Source of the DNA: Clostridium sp. DL-VIII
GTDB lineage: Bacteria > Bacillota > Clostridia > Clostridiales > Clostridiaceae
Direction of reading: 5' to 3'
NCBI RefSeq assembly: GCF_000230835.1
Contig: NZ_CM001240.1
Span: 3,607,779 to 3,671,778 of the forward strand
Length of the DNA stretch: 64,000 nucleotides
In this document: positions 17,061 through 24,832 of the stretch, one piece after another
Layout: every line of letters starts with the position of its first letter
How positions within the stretch are numbered: position 1 is the first letter of the stretch
Made by a program: the position numbers and the translations under genes
Notes under the pieces: generated by a model
The model's database searches: none
What the model was told of the DNA's origin: nothing
Seen by the model: the letters and a program-made list of their open reading frames with translations, nothing else

Positions 17061-17916
17061 ATATTTTTTAGCATTATTACTTTTTGGATTTAATGGAATT
17101 GTTGCAAGTTACATTTTACTAAATAGCTATGAAATAGTTTTTTTGAGAACCTTGATAGGCAGCTTATTTTTGATTTTAGTATTTACACTTTCTAATCAGA
17201 AAATACAGTTTTGGAAAAATAAATCACACTTTCTGTGTTTAGTTATTTCTGGGATGGCTATGGGTGCAAGTTGGATGTTTTTATATGAAGCATACGGACA
17301 AATTGGTGTAAGCATCGCCACACTTGCCTATTATTGTGGTCCTATGATTGTCATGGTTTTTTCTCCTATTATATTTAAGGAAAAGATGACAAAATACAAA
17401 TTACTTGGATTTATTGCTGTAATAATTGGAATGCTTTGTGTAAATGGGCAAGCTTTATTACAGGGAAGGAATTCATGGGGATTGATTTGTGGAGTATTAT
17501 CGGCAATCATGTATGCCATTATGGTGATTTTCAATAAAAAAGCTGTAAGCATAATTGGACTTGAAAATTCCATGTGCCAGTTAATTATGAGCTTTATAAC
17601 AGTTGCGATTTTCATAGGTTTAAAGAAAGGATTTTCAATCAACATTATGCAGGGAAATCTAATACCTATACTGATATTAGGCGTTGTAAACACAGGAATT
17701 GGTTGCTATTTTTATTTTTCTTCCATTGGTGATCTGCCTGTGCAGACGGTATCAATTTGTGGATATTTAGAACCGCTTTCAGCATTGATTTTTTCAGCTG
17801 CCATTTTGGGAGAAAAATTAAGTTTTGTACAAATAGCTGGGGCTGTGTTAATTTTAGGAGGTGCAGCCTTTGGCGAATTATTTAGATTCAAAAAAATTGA
17901 TATAAACAAATTTTAA
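17041..17916 (+). CDS. EamA/DMT-superfamily transporter
   Basis: 291 residues with ten hydrophobic helices in two EamA repeats of five, the second starting near residue 145 (WGLICGVLSAIMYAIMVIFN). Signature strings are FGFNGIVASYILLN, YEIVFLRTLIGSLF, and the late YLEPLSALIFSAAILGEKLS. These are drug/metabolite exporters or importers in the cytoplasmic membrane. The divergent LysR gene probably controls it. Substrate not predictable. Confidence 0.9.
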   Translation: MKRAYFKYFLALLLFGFNGIVASYILLNSYEIVFLRTLIGSLFLILVFTLSNQKIQFWKNKSHFLCLVISGMAMGASWMFLYEAYGQIGVSIATLAYYCGPMIVMVFSPIIFKEKMTKYKLLGFIAVIIGMLCVNGQALLQGRNSWGLICGVLSAIMYAIMVIFNKKAVSIIGLENSMCQLIMSFITVAIFIGLKKGFSINIMQGNLIPILILGVVNTGIGCYFYFSSIGDLPVQTVSICGYLEPLSALIFSAAILGEKLSFVQIAGAVLILGGAAFGELFRFKKIDINKF

Positions 17917-18038
17917 ATGGATGGGGTAAACAAGATTATAATTATATAGTTATAGTAGAAAATGAAGCAGGATTAAAAGCTTCATATAAAATTGAACTTT
18001 TCCCTGAGGAATATATAGAATTAGATAATGATAAATGA
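17916..18038 (+). pseudogene. 3' coding remnant of an unknown gene
   Basis: A frame beginning at the transporter stop reads WGKQDYNYIVIVENEAGLKA and ends KIELFPEEYIELDNDK before TGA. Composition and amphipathicity look coding, but there is no start or ribosome site. Likely the end of a gene whose body was lost when the neighbouring segment was inserted. Confidence 0.35.
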
Positions 18039-18067
18039 GATAATAACATTTATTAGATTTTAATCTT

Positions 18068-18104
18068 AAAGGCAATAAACACTTAAAAAATGTTTATTGC
18101 CTTT
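18068..18104. terminator. Terminator downstream of yvrJ copy 1
   Basis: AAAGGCAATAAACA / TGTTTATTGCCTTT, a perfect 14-bp stem. The almost identical hairpin at 22392-22427 follows the second yvrJ copy, so gene and terminator were duplicated together. Confidence 0.85.
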
Positions 18105-18106
18105 AT

Positions 18107-18304
18107 TCAACCTACTCTATGAGAATCATCACTAGAATCTACTTCTAGAGCAACCCCAAGTTTTGCTGATATTATGGTATTTAGTTTATTAATTGAAGCA
18201 GATAGTCCATTTATTTGCTTTTCTAACCGAATCAGCAAATACGCTGAAACAGCCACAGCAAATCCATTATTAACTACTAAATTAATTAAGTCATTTATTT
18301 CCAT
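18107..18304 (-). CDS. YvrJ-family small protein
   Basis: 65 residues: MEINDLINLVVNNGFAVAVS, a hydrophobic N-terminal helix with LLIRLEKQI, then a Ser/Asn-rich helix and an acidic tail. This is the YvrJ pattern, a small probably membrane-associated protein of unknown function. In B. subtilis yvrJ lies next to the sigO-rsoA sigma genes, and here a sigma-factor gene lies 400 bases upstream on the same strand. I start at 18304 because GGGAGGTGA is correctly spaced; the longer frame adds 17 doubtful residues. Confidence 0.85.
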   Translation of the reverse strand: MEINDLINLVVNNGFAVAVSAYLLIRLEKQINGLSASINKLNTIISAKLGVALEVDSSDDSHRVG

Positions 18305-18325
18305 AACTTCATCACCTCCCATAAT

Positions 18326-18334
18326 GGATATATG
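18326..18334 (-). promoter_or_regulatory. CATATATCC box ahead of yvrJ copy 1
   Basis: CATATATCC on the minus strand, with 21 bases between it and the start codon. The same box at the same distance precedes yvrJ copy 2, and a third copy precedes the DUF1659 gene. Confidence 0.45.
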
Positions 18335-18402
18335 AGCATAAGCATATAATTTCATGGAATCAGATTAAAAAGTGATAAATTAATAGAAGAATATGCACCT
18401 AA

Positions 18403-18687
18403 AAAAAGCAGCTAGCATTAGCTATTAGAAAGTCTACATTTAACAGTGAGTTAAGATGCTCCTTGCAGGATGAAGGAATATTAGATAAATGCAAAGGATG
18501 TAATCTTAAGTAAACTTGCGATGGGATTGACGAAGTTTCAGAGGATTATCTAGAAATGACCACTAAGGTTGTAAATAATTTTAGTTTTGAATAGTGTAAG
18601 GAAGAATCAAAAAAAATAACAAGTTTATCTGACAGTATATTTGAATTTAATAATGTCATTACAAAAATAAGAGCTCCAAGAATTTAG
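18403..18687 (+). pseudogene. Degraded gene with two in-frame stops
   Basis: One frame reads KKQLALAIRKSTFNSELRCS ... KCKGCNLK, stop, TCDGIDEVSEDYLEMTTKVV ... SFE, stop, CKEESKKITSLSDSIFEFNN ... RAPRI, stop. All segments stay in the same frame and have protein-like composition, so two nonsense changes have killed a ~95-residue protein with a CKGC motif. Family unknown. It lies opposite to and between yvrJ and the sigma gene. Confidence 0.5.
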
Positions 18688-18703
18688 TAATCTTGGAGCT
18701 CTT
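18669..18703. terminator. Terminator after the sigma-factor gene
   Basis: AAGAGCTCCAAG / CTTGGAGCTCTT, a perfect 12-bp stem with an 11-base loop; leftward it is followed by a short T-containing run. It overlaps the sigma gene stop codon. Confidence 0.75.
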
Positions 18704-19280
18704 AAGCTTGATAATTTAGGGAAATATAGTTGAAGATTTTATTTAAAGCAACTTTCTTTTTTCGAGTAGCTGTAGAGTAGCACATATTTTTAAAGTGAGC
18801 ATATTTTTGAACTGTATTGTTTTTAAAGAAAATAAAATCTATAAGTTCCTTTTCATCATCGTTTAAGTTATTAAGGGCTAATCTTAAATCCGTATAATCA
18901 CATTCCTCACAAAATAAATCTTCTAAGCTGATATCCTGAGAAGGCAAATCTTTTTCAAAATCATCAAGGAGACTTAAAGCATCATATCCTTCAGTGGAGC
19001 GTCTAGTTTTAATTCGTTTTATAAGATCATTCATATTATTTTTAATTGCATTAGTGGCATAGGCAACAAACCTATGTTTTTCTAAATTGTACATGGAAAC
19101 ACATTTGAATAATGATTTGTAACATTCATTGTGAAGATCATGTATGTCATATCCATCAATAAAAGTTTTTTTAGAAATATTTAAGATTAAAGGCCTAAAT
19201 TCTTCAGCTAATTTATCTTTTGATAACATATCTCCATTTTTACATTTATAAACTAATTCTTCAATGTAATTAAAATCCAT
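18702..19280 (-). CDS. Small sigma-70-family RNA polymerase sigma factor
   Basis: 192 residues. Region 2 is about residues 10-90 (LILNISKKTFIDGYDIHDLH, then FVAYATNAIKNNMNDLIKRI as the -10-binding helix). Region 4 is about 130-190 (LNDDEKELIDFIFFKNNTVQ, HTH with STATRKKKVALNKIF). Size and the lack of regions 1 and 3 fit ECF or TcdR/UviA-like group sigmas. Whether it reads the CATATATCC boxes of the yvrJ and DUF1659 genes is inference. The GGGAGG site is good, and inverted repeats upstream may serve autoregulation. Confidence 0.8.
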   Translation of the reverse strand: MDFNYIEELVYKCKNGDMLSKDKLAEEFRPLILNISKKTFIDGYDIHDLHNECYKSLFKCVSMYNLEKHRFVAYATNAIKNNMNDLIKRIKTRRSTEGYDALSLLDDFEKDLPSQDISLEDLFCEECDYTDLRLALNNLNDDEKELIDFIFFKNNTVQKYAHFKNMCYSTATRKKKVALNKIFNYISLNYQA

Positions 19281-19308
19281 ACAGACCTCCCTATTATTAT
19301 ATAAAATT

Positions 19309-19357
19309 ATTTCACTACTATATGTAGTGTGAAATATAAAAATATCTCTACATATAG
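19309..19357. promoter_or_regulatory. Inverted repeats upstream of the sigma gene
   Basis: ATTTCACTAC and GTAGTGTGAAAT form a palindrome around TATAT. The half CTATATGTAG is repeated in inverse form as CTACATATAG twenty bases further away. Such paired sites close to a start codon suggest an operator or promoter control region. No regulator is assigned. Confidence 0.4.
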
Positions 19358-19374
19358 TATATATGGTAAAATTT

Positions 19375-19395
19375 CATATATCTCCAAGGGAGGTG
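19375..19395 (+). promoter_or_regulatory. Orphan box and ribosome site, plus strand
   Basis: CATATATCTCC followed after two bases by GGGAGGTG, the same order as upstream of the yvrJ genes, but followed only by a short frame INLIEILWKIT without a start codon. It may be the leftover head of a third yvrJ-like gene. The rest of the gap to 19684 shows nothing else recognisable. Confidence 0.35.
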
Positions 19396-19684
19396 TATAA
19401 ATATTAATCTGATTGAAATTTTATGGAAAATTACATAAAAACGTTGTTCTGTCCATCTTAACTTGTATTATTTTAATTTGTTACATAATAATATTGATGC
19501 AATAATATGAAGAACTTATAAATAAATGCAGTTGTAATATAATAATAAGTATATAAAATGATATTGAATAGTTAAAAATTCAAGAAATGAATTTAAGGTG
19601 GTTTTTAAAAAATATTTCTTGATAGTAAATTGTTGTGTCACAATTAAAGTTGTTCAAGGAATAATATAAGAAGGAGGAAAAGTT

Positions 19685-20254
19685 ATGTCAAGCAACGTAA
19701 AACAGAGAAGAATAGTTTTAGATTTAGCAACTACTTTAGATGGCTTTATTGAAGGGGAAAATGGAGAAGTTGATTGGTGCATTATGGATACTGATATGGG
19801 GTTTACTAATTTCTTGAATGAAATTGATACTATTTTATATGGTAGAAAAAGTTACGATTTATGGGGACAATATATTCCACAAGATGAAGATTCTGATGAT
19901 GAAAAAGAAGTTTGGAAATTGATTCATAGTAAAGAGAAATATGTGTTTTCCAGAACACAAATAGATACTAATAATCAAGCGATATTTATAAATGAAAATA
20001 TTCTTGAAGAAGTAAATAAATTGAAGAATAAGCCTGGTAAAGACATCTGGCTATATGGAGGAGCAAGTCTCATTACGACATTTATAAATTTAGGGCTTGT
20101 TGATGAATTTAGATTATCTATTCACCCTGTTATTTTGGGAGAAGGAAAACCGTTGTTTAGTGATATAAAAAAGAGATTAAATTTAAAAATGGTTAATACC
20201 AGAACATTCTCTTCTGGCGTTGTACAACTAATCTATCATTGGAATAGTAATTAA
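19685..20254 (+). CDS. Dihydrofolate reductase-like (RibD C-terminal) protein
   Basis: 189 residues: IVLDLATTLDGFIEGENGEV at the start, then DTILYGRKSYDLWGQY, DIWLYGGASLITTFINLGLV and LSIHPVILGEGKPLFSD. These are the NADPH-binding and substrate-pocket strings of the RibD_C/YwjB family, which share the dihydrofolate reductase fold. The physiological substrate is unknown in most members. AAGGAGGAA is spaced correctly. Monocistronic. Confidence 0.85.
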   Translation: MSSNVKQRRIVLDLATTLDGFIEGENGEVDWCIMDTDMGFTNFLNEIDTILYGRKSYDLWGQYIPQDEDSDDEKEVWKLIHSKEKYVFSRTQIDTNNQAIFINENILEEVNKLKNKPGKDIWLYGGASLITTFINLGLVDEFRLSIHPVILGEGKPLFSDIKKRLNLKMVNTRTFSSGVVQLIYHWNSN

Positions 20255-20311
20255 TTTTTAACATAGCCAAAAGCAAAATAAGGTTTAAAATGTAAAGGGG
20301 GCATATTAAGA

Positions 20312-20349
20312 TTGAATAATGAGATTTTTACAAAATATGCTATAATTAA
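20312..20349. repeat. Repeat D, copy 1 (promoter-like)
   Basis: TTGAATAATGAGATTTTTAC then AAAATATGCTATAATTA. Closely similar segments lie at 23788-23822 and 25387-25422, each ending in a TATAAT-like hexamer. Here it precedes the HIT-protein gene by 60 bases and probably carries its promoter. Confidence 0.5.
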
Positions 20350-20410
20350 TACAAAGTAGTAAATAAGTGCGAACTGAAGATAATTAATATTTTATGTTGG
20401 AGGTAATGGA

Positions 20411-20857
20411 ATGAGTTGTAAAATGTGTGACAAGCAAAAAAATATTAAAGATGACCCATATTTTATTATGGAACTTGAAACAGGATATGTAATTTTAGGA
20501 TGGTTTCAGAGGTTCAAGGGCTATACTGTTTTCAATTGTAAAGAGCATGGTCCTGAATTACACAACTTAGAACATTCTTTTAAAATAAAACATCTTGAAG
20601 AAATGGCTATAGTAGCAGAGGCTGTTTCTAATATATTTAAGCCTGATAAGATGAACTATGAACTACTTGGAAATGGATGTCCTCATATTCATTGGCATCT
20701 ATATCCAAGAGTAAAAGGTGATACTCCTATAGTTAGTTCGGTATATCAATTGTCAAATGAGGAATTGTTTGATGAATCTACAAGACCGAATGAGGAGCAG
20801 AGAGAAGAATTGAAAGAAAAGATTAAAAATGAAATTGTACTTCTACTTTCAAGATAA
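20411..20857 (+). CDS. HIT-family nucleotide hydrolase/transferase
   Basis: 148 residues. The histidine triad is in CPHIHWHLYPR (H92, H94, H96), with the tail residue pattern of the HIT family. The N-terminus has CKMCDK, a possible zinc pair typical of HIT proteins. These cleave nucleoside phosphoramidates or dinucleotides. GGAGG precedes the ATG. Single gene. Confidence 0.88.
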   Translation: MSCKMCDKQKNIKDDPYFIMELETGYVILGWFQRFKGYTVFNCKEHGPELHNLEHSFKIKHLEEMAIVAEAVSNIFKPDKMNYELLGNGCPHIHWHLYPRVKGDTPIVSSVYQLSNEELFDESTRPNEEQREELKEKIKNEIVLLLSR

Positions 20858-20963
20858 GTATTAAACGAAGTAATTGTAAATTAAAACGTAATAGTACATA
20901 ACAAATTGTGTATCAAAGATTATAATCAAAGAACGATTAATTCTTAACAGGAGGTCTAAAATT

Positions 20964-21461
20964 ATGAAAGATAAATTTCTTTGTGTCATGGCACAATATG
21001 ATATGGAAACAGAACAAAAGTTGAAAGAAATTCAAAATTTATTAAAGGAAAAAGGGGTTGTCGGGAAGCAGACACCTAACTTGCCGAATCATATCACTCT
21101 TGGGAGTTTTGAAATATCACAAGAAGTATTGATAAAAGAAAAAGTAAAAATGGTATCAGAAAAGTTTCATAAATTTGAAATTAAATTGAGCAATATTGGA
21201 CTCTTTGGACTGGATGTTTTGTTTATATCACCTTCTGTAAATCATGAATTATTAAATTTACAACAATATTTTAATCATGATTTTGCTGATGGATTTGGAT
21301 GGACAGCCCATACAACGATGCTAATAGATGATCATAAAACTATTTTAAAAGCATTACCTTTTGTAGCAGACAGTTTTAAAGGTTTTTCTGGAAAAATAGA
21401 GTCCATTAGTTTATATGAATTTTGGCCAACACGCTTTATTTTAGAGAAAAAATTATTATAG
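20964..21461 (+). CDS. 2'-5' RNA ligase/2H phosphoesterase-family protein
   Basis: 165 residues with two H-x-T motifs, NHITLGS (H43, T45) and AHTTMLI (H116, T118), spaced as in the 2H phosphoesterase superfamily that includes LigT and YjcG. Such enzymes open 2',3'-cyclic phosphates or join RNA ends; the bacterial substrate is usually unknown. AGGAGG precedes the ATG. It follows the HIT gene in the same direction but 100 bases away. Confidence 0.82.
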   Translation: MKDKFLCVMAQYDMETEQKLKEIQNLLKEKGVVGKQTPNLPNHITLGSFEISQEVLIKEKVKMVSEKFHKFEIKLSNIGLFGLDVLFISPSVNHELLNLQQYFNHDFADGFGWTAHTTMLIDDHKTILKALPFVADSFKGFSGKIESISLYEFWPTRFILEKKLL

Positions 21462-21577
21462 TTATTTCAAAATATTTATTTTTCTTGCAAGACTGTAGAA
21501 TAACACGAAGTACCAAAGAACTTTAGTGTTATAGAAAAGAATAATTATATTACATTAAGGTAGAATGAGGTTTATAT

Positions 21578-22276
21578 ATGGAAAGGATAGCATTGGTTTC
21601 GGATATTCATTCAAATATCCACGCATTAGAAGTATTTATGAATTACATTAATAATGAATGCAAAGTCTCTAAAATTTTAAATATGGGTGATTTTATTCAA
21701 ATAGGGCCAAATCCATTAGAAGTTTACGATATTATTATGAATGACGACAGATTTATAAATGTTATGGGTAATGGAGAGTATATGTTTTTTGATAAGGAAA
21801 TAAAGAAACGTTACGAAAAGGAATCTGAACATAGAGATTGGGTAATTAATCGATTAGGAAATGAGAGAATGGAAAGATTAAAACAAGTGCCACTTCAAAG
21901 AATTGTTGAAATTGAAAATAAAAAATTTCTTATGGTGCATACAAGAATGAATAGTGTTATAGAGTTTCCTCTTCTGTATAAAAAGAAAACTCTTGAGGAA
22001 TTTGTTGCAGATTATAATGTGGATGTAGACTATGTTTTGATTGGACATACCCATTTTCCGTTATATGCTGTACATTGGAATTGGAAACCTATATTAAATC
22101 CAGGTTCACTTGGCTGCGGTAAAGATGGTATAGCAAAGTTTGTTATAGCGGAAATAGATGATGGACTTGTTAATATTACTTATAAACAATTGAAATATAA
22201 TAAAGAAAAAGTAATTCATGATTACAAAAAGAATTACGTTCCATATGGTGAAAAATTTATAGAAATGTTCTATTAG
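21578..22276 (+). CDS. Calcineurin-like metallophosphoesterase
   Basis: 232 residues with the five family motifs: ALVSDIHSNIHALE (D9, H11), NMGDFIQIGPNP (D38), VMGNGEY (N), a MVHTRM histidine and IGHTHFPLY. NPGSLG follows, as in YfcE/MJ0936-type phosphodiesterases with two metals. A nucleotide or phosphodiester substrate is likely but not identifiable. Weak ribosome site (TAGAATGAGG). Confidence 0.88.
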   Translation: MERIALVSDIHSNIHALEVFMNYINNECKVSKILNMGDFIQIGPNPLEVYDIIMNDDRFINVMGNGEYMFFDKEIKKRYEKESEHRDWVINRLGNERMERLKQVPLQRIVEIENKKFLMVHTRMNSVIEFPLLYKKKTLEEFVADYNVDVDYVLIGHTHFPLYAVHWNWKPILNPGSLGCGKDGIAKFVIAEIDDGLVNITYKQLKYNKEKVIHDYKKNYVPYGEKFIEMFY

Positions 22277-22391
22277 GTATCTTATTTTCTATATAATCAG
22301 AAATTCACAATTTTCGTAAGTTTTGTATCAGTGTATCACTTTATAATTTGAATTGAACTACATAGTTTTCCATTAAAATATAAACAAGTTT

Positions 22392-22427
22392 AAAGGCGAT
22401 AAACACTTCAAAATGTTTATCGCCTTT
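22392..22427. terminator. Terminator downstream of yvrJ copy 2
   Basis: AAAGGCGATAAACA / TGTTTATCGCCTTT with T-run; paralogous to 18068-18104. It probably also ends the rightward phosphoesterase transcript. Confidence 0.85.
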
Positions 22428-22431
22428 TTAT

Positions 22432-22632
22432 TCATGCCACTTTATGAGAATCATCAGTAGAACTCTCTGTATCGATAGCTACTCCAAGTTTAGCTGATAT
22501 TATGGTATTTAACTTATTAATTGAACTTGATAAGCTAACAATTTGTTTCTCTAAGCGTATTAGTAAATATGCAGATACAGCCACAGGAAAACCATTATTA
22601 ACAATAAGGTTAATTAATTCATTTACTTACAT
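22432..22632 (-). pseudogene. yvrJ copy 2, nonsense codon at position 2
   Basis: After an excellent GGAGGTGAT site the sequence reads ATG TAA GTA AAT GAA, then a fully conserved YvrJ frame: NELINLIVNNGFPVAVSAYL, LLIRLEKQI, and a Ser/Asp-rich tail to TGA. The first copy has ATG GAA ATA here. There is no other start codon close by. All later codons are intact, so the stop is recent, or readthrough or an unusual start keeps the gene alive. Confidence 0.75.
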
Positions 22633-22653
22633 AAATCTATCACCTCCTATAAG

Positions 22654-22662
22654 GGATATATG
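22654..22662 (-). promoter_or_regulatory. CATATATCC box ahead of yvrJ copy 2
   Basis: Same nine bases on the minus strand and same 21-base gap to the start codon as in copy 1. Confidence 0.45.
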
Positions 22663-22723
22663 AAATAAATATATTAGCTCATGTTAGAGAACAAATAATT
22701 ATTTGAAATTAAAATAAATTAAA

Positions 22724-22906
22724 TTACTGAGTGCCACCTTCATTTACAATATGGTTATGATAATAATCTATGGCAATATCAACTATGGTACTGATACATA
22801 CATTAATATCTGGATGTATACTCTTTAATTCATTTATTTTTCTTATGGTAGAACTTCTAAGGGTGTAGCTTCTTTTAATATTCAGAGTCTCCCCATCAAT
22901 GGCCAT
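22724..22906 (-). CDS. Small ribbon-helix-helix-like protein
   Basis: 60 residues: IKRSYTLRSSTIRKINELKS (a strand then helix as in MetJ/Arc proteins), followed by VCISTIVDIAIDYYHNHI as second helix. This is compatible with a plasmid-type RHH DNA-binding protein. The ribosome site is weak and no partner toxin is visible, so the call is tentative. It sits beside transposase fragments and may itself be debris. Confidence 0.45.
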   Translation of the reverse strand: MAIDGETLNIKRSYTLRSSTIRKINELKSIHPDINVCISTIVDIAIDYYHNHIVNEGGTQ

Positions 22907-22990
22907 AGCCGTAAAGCTAATATTGCTAATATAAACCTTTTTTCAAATTCATATATAGCTTGTATAATAAAAATATAAATTTGAAAAGAG

Positions 22991-23155
22991 GTGTTCATCA
23001 TTCACAAAAGATTAAGAAAAATTGTAAGAGATTCGACTCAGTTATTTTCATATGAATTAGTAGATAGAATTGCTAGAGATACAGGATTTATAAGCAGAAA
23101 AGGAAAAATTGATGCTGGAACATTTTTGAGTTTTAATAGTTTTCTTAAAAATAAT
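22991..23155 (+). pseudogene. IS4-type transposase N-terminal fragment
   Basis: GTG start then LVDRIARDTGFISRKGKIDA and TFLSFNSF, the conserved N-terminal region of IS4-family DDE transposases. The catalytic core is absent: the frame leaves the family at about 23155, where an unrelated IS91-type sequence begins. Confidence 0.65.
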
Positions 23156-23441
23156 GTCTTTAAAACCAGCAGAATTTATCAGAAGATTTACAATGCATAT
23201 TCTACCAGATAGATTTGTGAAAATAAGACATTATGGGATTTTAGGAAACAGAAATAAAAAAGTAAAGTTTAAACGCTGTTTAGAAATATTTAGGGGCAAA
23301 CCTAAAGAATTTGAGAGTCTATCGTCAGCGGAGCTATTCTTGAAATTAACTGGGATTGAAATAGGTAAGTGTAAAAATTGTGAGAAGGGAAATTTAATTA
23401 AAATAGGTAAAATAATGCCTAGGAGTGCTTCACTGCCTTAA
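23154..23441 (+). pseudogene. IS91-family (Y2) transposase C-terminal fragment
   Basis: LKPAEFIRRFTMHILPDRFV and KIRHYGILGNRNKK are the conserved block after the catalytic tyrosines of IS91/IS801-type rolling-circle transposases. A CKNCEKG zinc-type pair follows. The N-terminal two-thirds with the HUH and Tyr residues are missing. The frame is open to its TAA. Confidence 0.75.
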
Positions 23442-23787
23442 ATAAAAATAAAAGTGAATAAGCGCTTACGTATGGGGAGGGGGATTTTATGTTTAAAAAT
23501 AAAATAACTATATATTTTTAGGAAATAAAGTCTTAAAATAGTAATATAAAATGAAAGAATATGGAATTTAAAGTGAGTTGTGAATTTTTGAATCCCCATA
23601 CTGGGCGGTCTGCTTTTAGCGACTTCGTTCTATAAATTGATTGCGATATTGAGAAGTGCAAATTTAAGATACATCTGTAAAATAAGTATAGATATATATT
23701 AAATATGTGCTATTTTTTAGGTCTCAACATCGCAATCAACCCAACTCATTTTTTGTGTAGTAAATAAAAGAATATGTTCTTTGAAAA
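23442..23787. mobile_element. Probable IS91-type terminal sequence with stem-loop
   Basis: No gene. GTATGGGGA (23469-23477) and its complement TCCCCATAC (23592-23600) flank the first part. An 18-base arm TTGATTGCGATATTGAGA (23637-23654) pairs, with one G-T, with 23722-23739 around a 67-base loop. It could be the end of the decayed IS91 element or a separate small element. Confidence 0.45.
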
Positions 23788-23822
23788 TTTAATAATATGG
23801 TGTTTACAAAATATACTATAAT
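23788..23822. repeat. Repeat D, copy 2
   Basis: TTTAATAATATGGTGTTTAC then AAAATATACTATAAT, matching the other two repeat D copies. Here no intact rightward gene follows; the next gene is leftward. Confidence 0.45.
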
Positions 23823-23921
23823 CAGCTGAAACAAATAGTAATTATTGAAGCATACTTACTCAATAGCCTATAGTATGCTTCAATTCATGTTCTGGTTATA
23901 TTTTAATTTAAGTATATTTTA

Positions 23922-24698
23922 TCATTTTTGAATAAGATCAGTTACTGTTATGTCTGGATGATGATAACGACCTCTTTTAACAGTAGATTTTTTATATTGT
24001 ATAGATTTTTGTGGACACCATTGCATACAAGCAAGACAAGACTCGCATTGATGTTCCCATTTTGGTTTTCCTTCATACATAACTATGTTGCTTGCAGGAC
24101 AGACTTTTGAACATATACCACATCCAATACATTTTTCATCAGTCCAGAAATTTTTCCCCATAGCTTTTGGATTAAAAGTGGCTCTGTATCCCAAATTATA
24201 AACAGCACTCATAATAGAATTAACCTTATATTCAACATGTTGGCTGCTTTTTATAGCAGAAGCTATTTTATAAATCTGTTCTTTTTCATTTATGAAAAGT
24301 TTATTTTGTTTTTCTTCGGAAGCAGGTTGATACACTAGCTGATTGTTGCCTGGCATAAAAACAGTAAAAGATGCAGCTAACTTAATATCTTTTTTAGCTA
24401 GGATTTTTTTTACTTGATTAGGAGCCGAGCCTGCCATTGCACCACAAGTTACTATAGCAAAAACATAGGTATGCTTATTGATCTGTAGTTTTTCTATAAA
24501 GTTTTTTACTATCACAGGTATTCCTGCATTATATACAGGAAATACAAAGCCTATTTTATCTGATTGAGTATCACTAAAAACTGACATATTGCTTTTAGAT
24601 ATTTTTACTATTTTAGAATCTGTTAATTGATCACTTAAATCATTTGCTACCTTTAAGCTATTTCCTGTGCCGGAAAAATAATAAATTGTTGTATTCAT
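23922..24698 (-). CDS. EFR1-family flavodoxin-ferredoxin fusion
   Basis: 258 residues. A flavodoxin-like domain comes first (TTIYYFSGTGNSLKVANDL binds FMN phosphate), with FPVYNAGIPVIVKNFIEKL. Residues ~185-240 carry two [4Fe-4S] clusters: CIGCGICSKVCPA and CESCLACMQWCPQ. These EFR1 proteins are small electron carriers in anaerobes. Start 24698 has AGGAGTGA at good spacing. It is divergent from an HxlR regulator with a perfect palindrome between, so regulation by that protein is likely. Confidence 0.9.
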   Translation of the reverse strand: MNTTIYYFSGTGNSLKVANDLSDQLTDSKIVKISKSNMSVFSDTQSDKIGFVFPVYNAGIPVIVKNFIEKLQINKHTYVFAIVTCGAMAGSAPNQVKKILAKKDIKLAASFTVFMPGNNQLVYQPASEEKQNKLFINEKEQIYKIASAIKSSQHVEYKVNSIMSAVYNLGYRATFNPKAMGKNFWTDEKCIGCGICSKVCPASNIVMYEGKPKWEHQCESCLACMQWCPQKSIQYKKSTVKRGRYHHPDITVTDLIQK

Positions 24699-24783
24699 AT
24701 GGGCATCACTCCTTGATTTATTATAGTACATTTATTATACTTAGGATATATATACAATACAAGTACGCAGAAGATACGAACTA

Positions 24784-24801
24784 AGTACGCTTAAGCGTAC
24801 T
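24784..24801. promoter_or_regulatory. Perfect 18-bp palindrome, likely HxlR operator
   Basis: AGTACGCTTAAGCGTACT lies between the divergent EFR1 and HxlR genes, with half-sites AAGTACGC at 24761-24768 and GATACGAA nearby. Spaced inverted sites in such an intergenic region are typical of HxlR-family operators. Not tested. Confidence 0.7.
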
Positions 24802-24832
24802 GACTTCTATAACTTGAGGGGGAATTAATCAA

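Noticed and set aside
22724..23155. Toxin-antitoxin pair (RHH protein plus neighbour)
   Set aside because: The neighbouring frame is an IS4 transposase fragment in the opposite direction, not a toxin.
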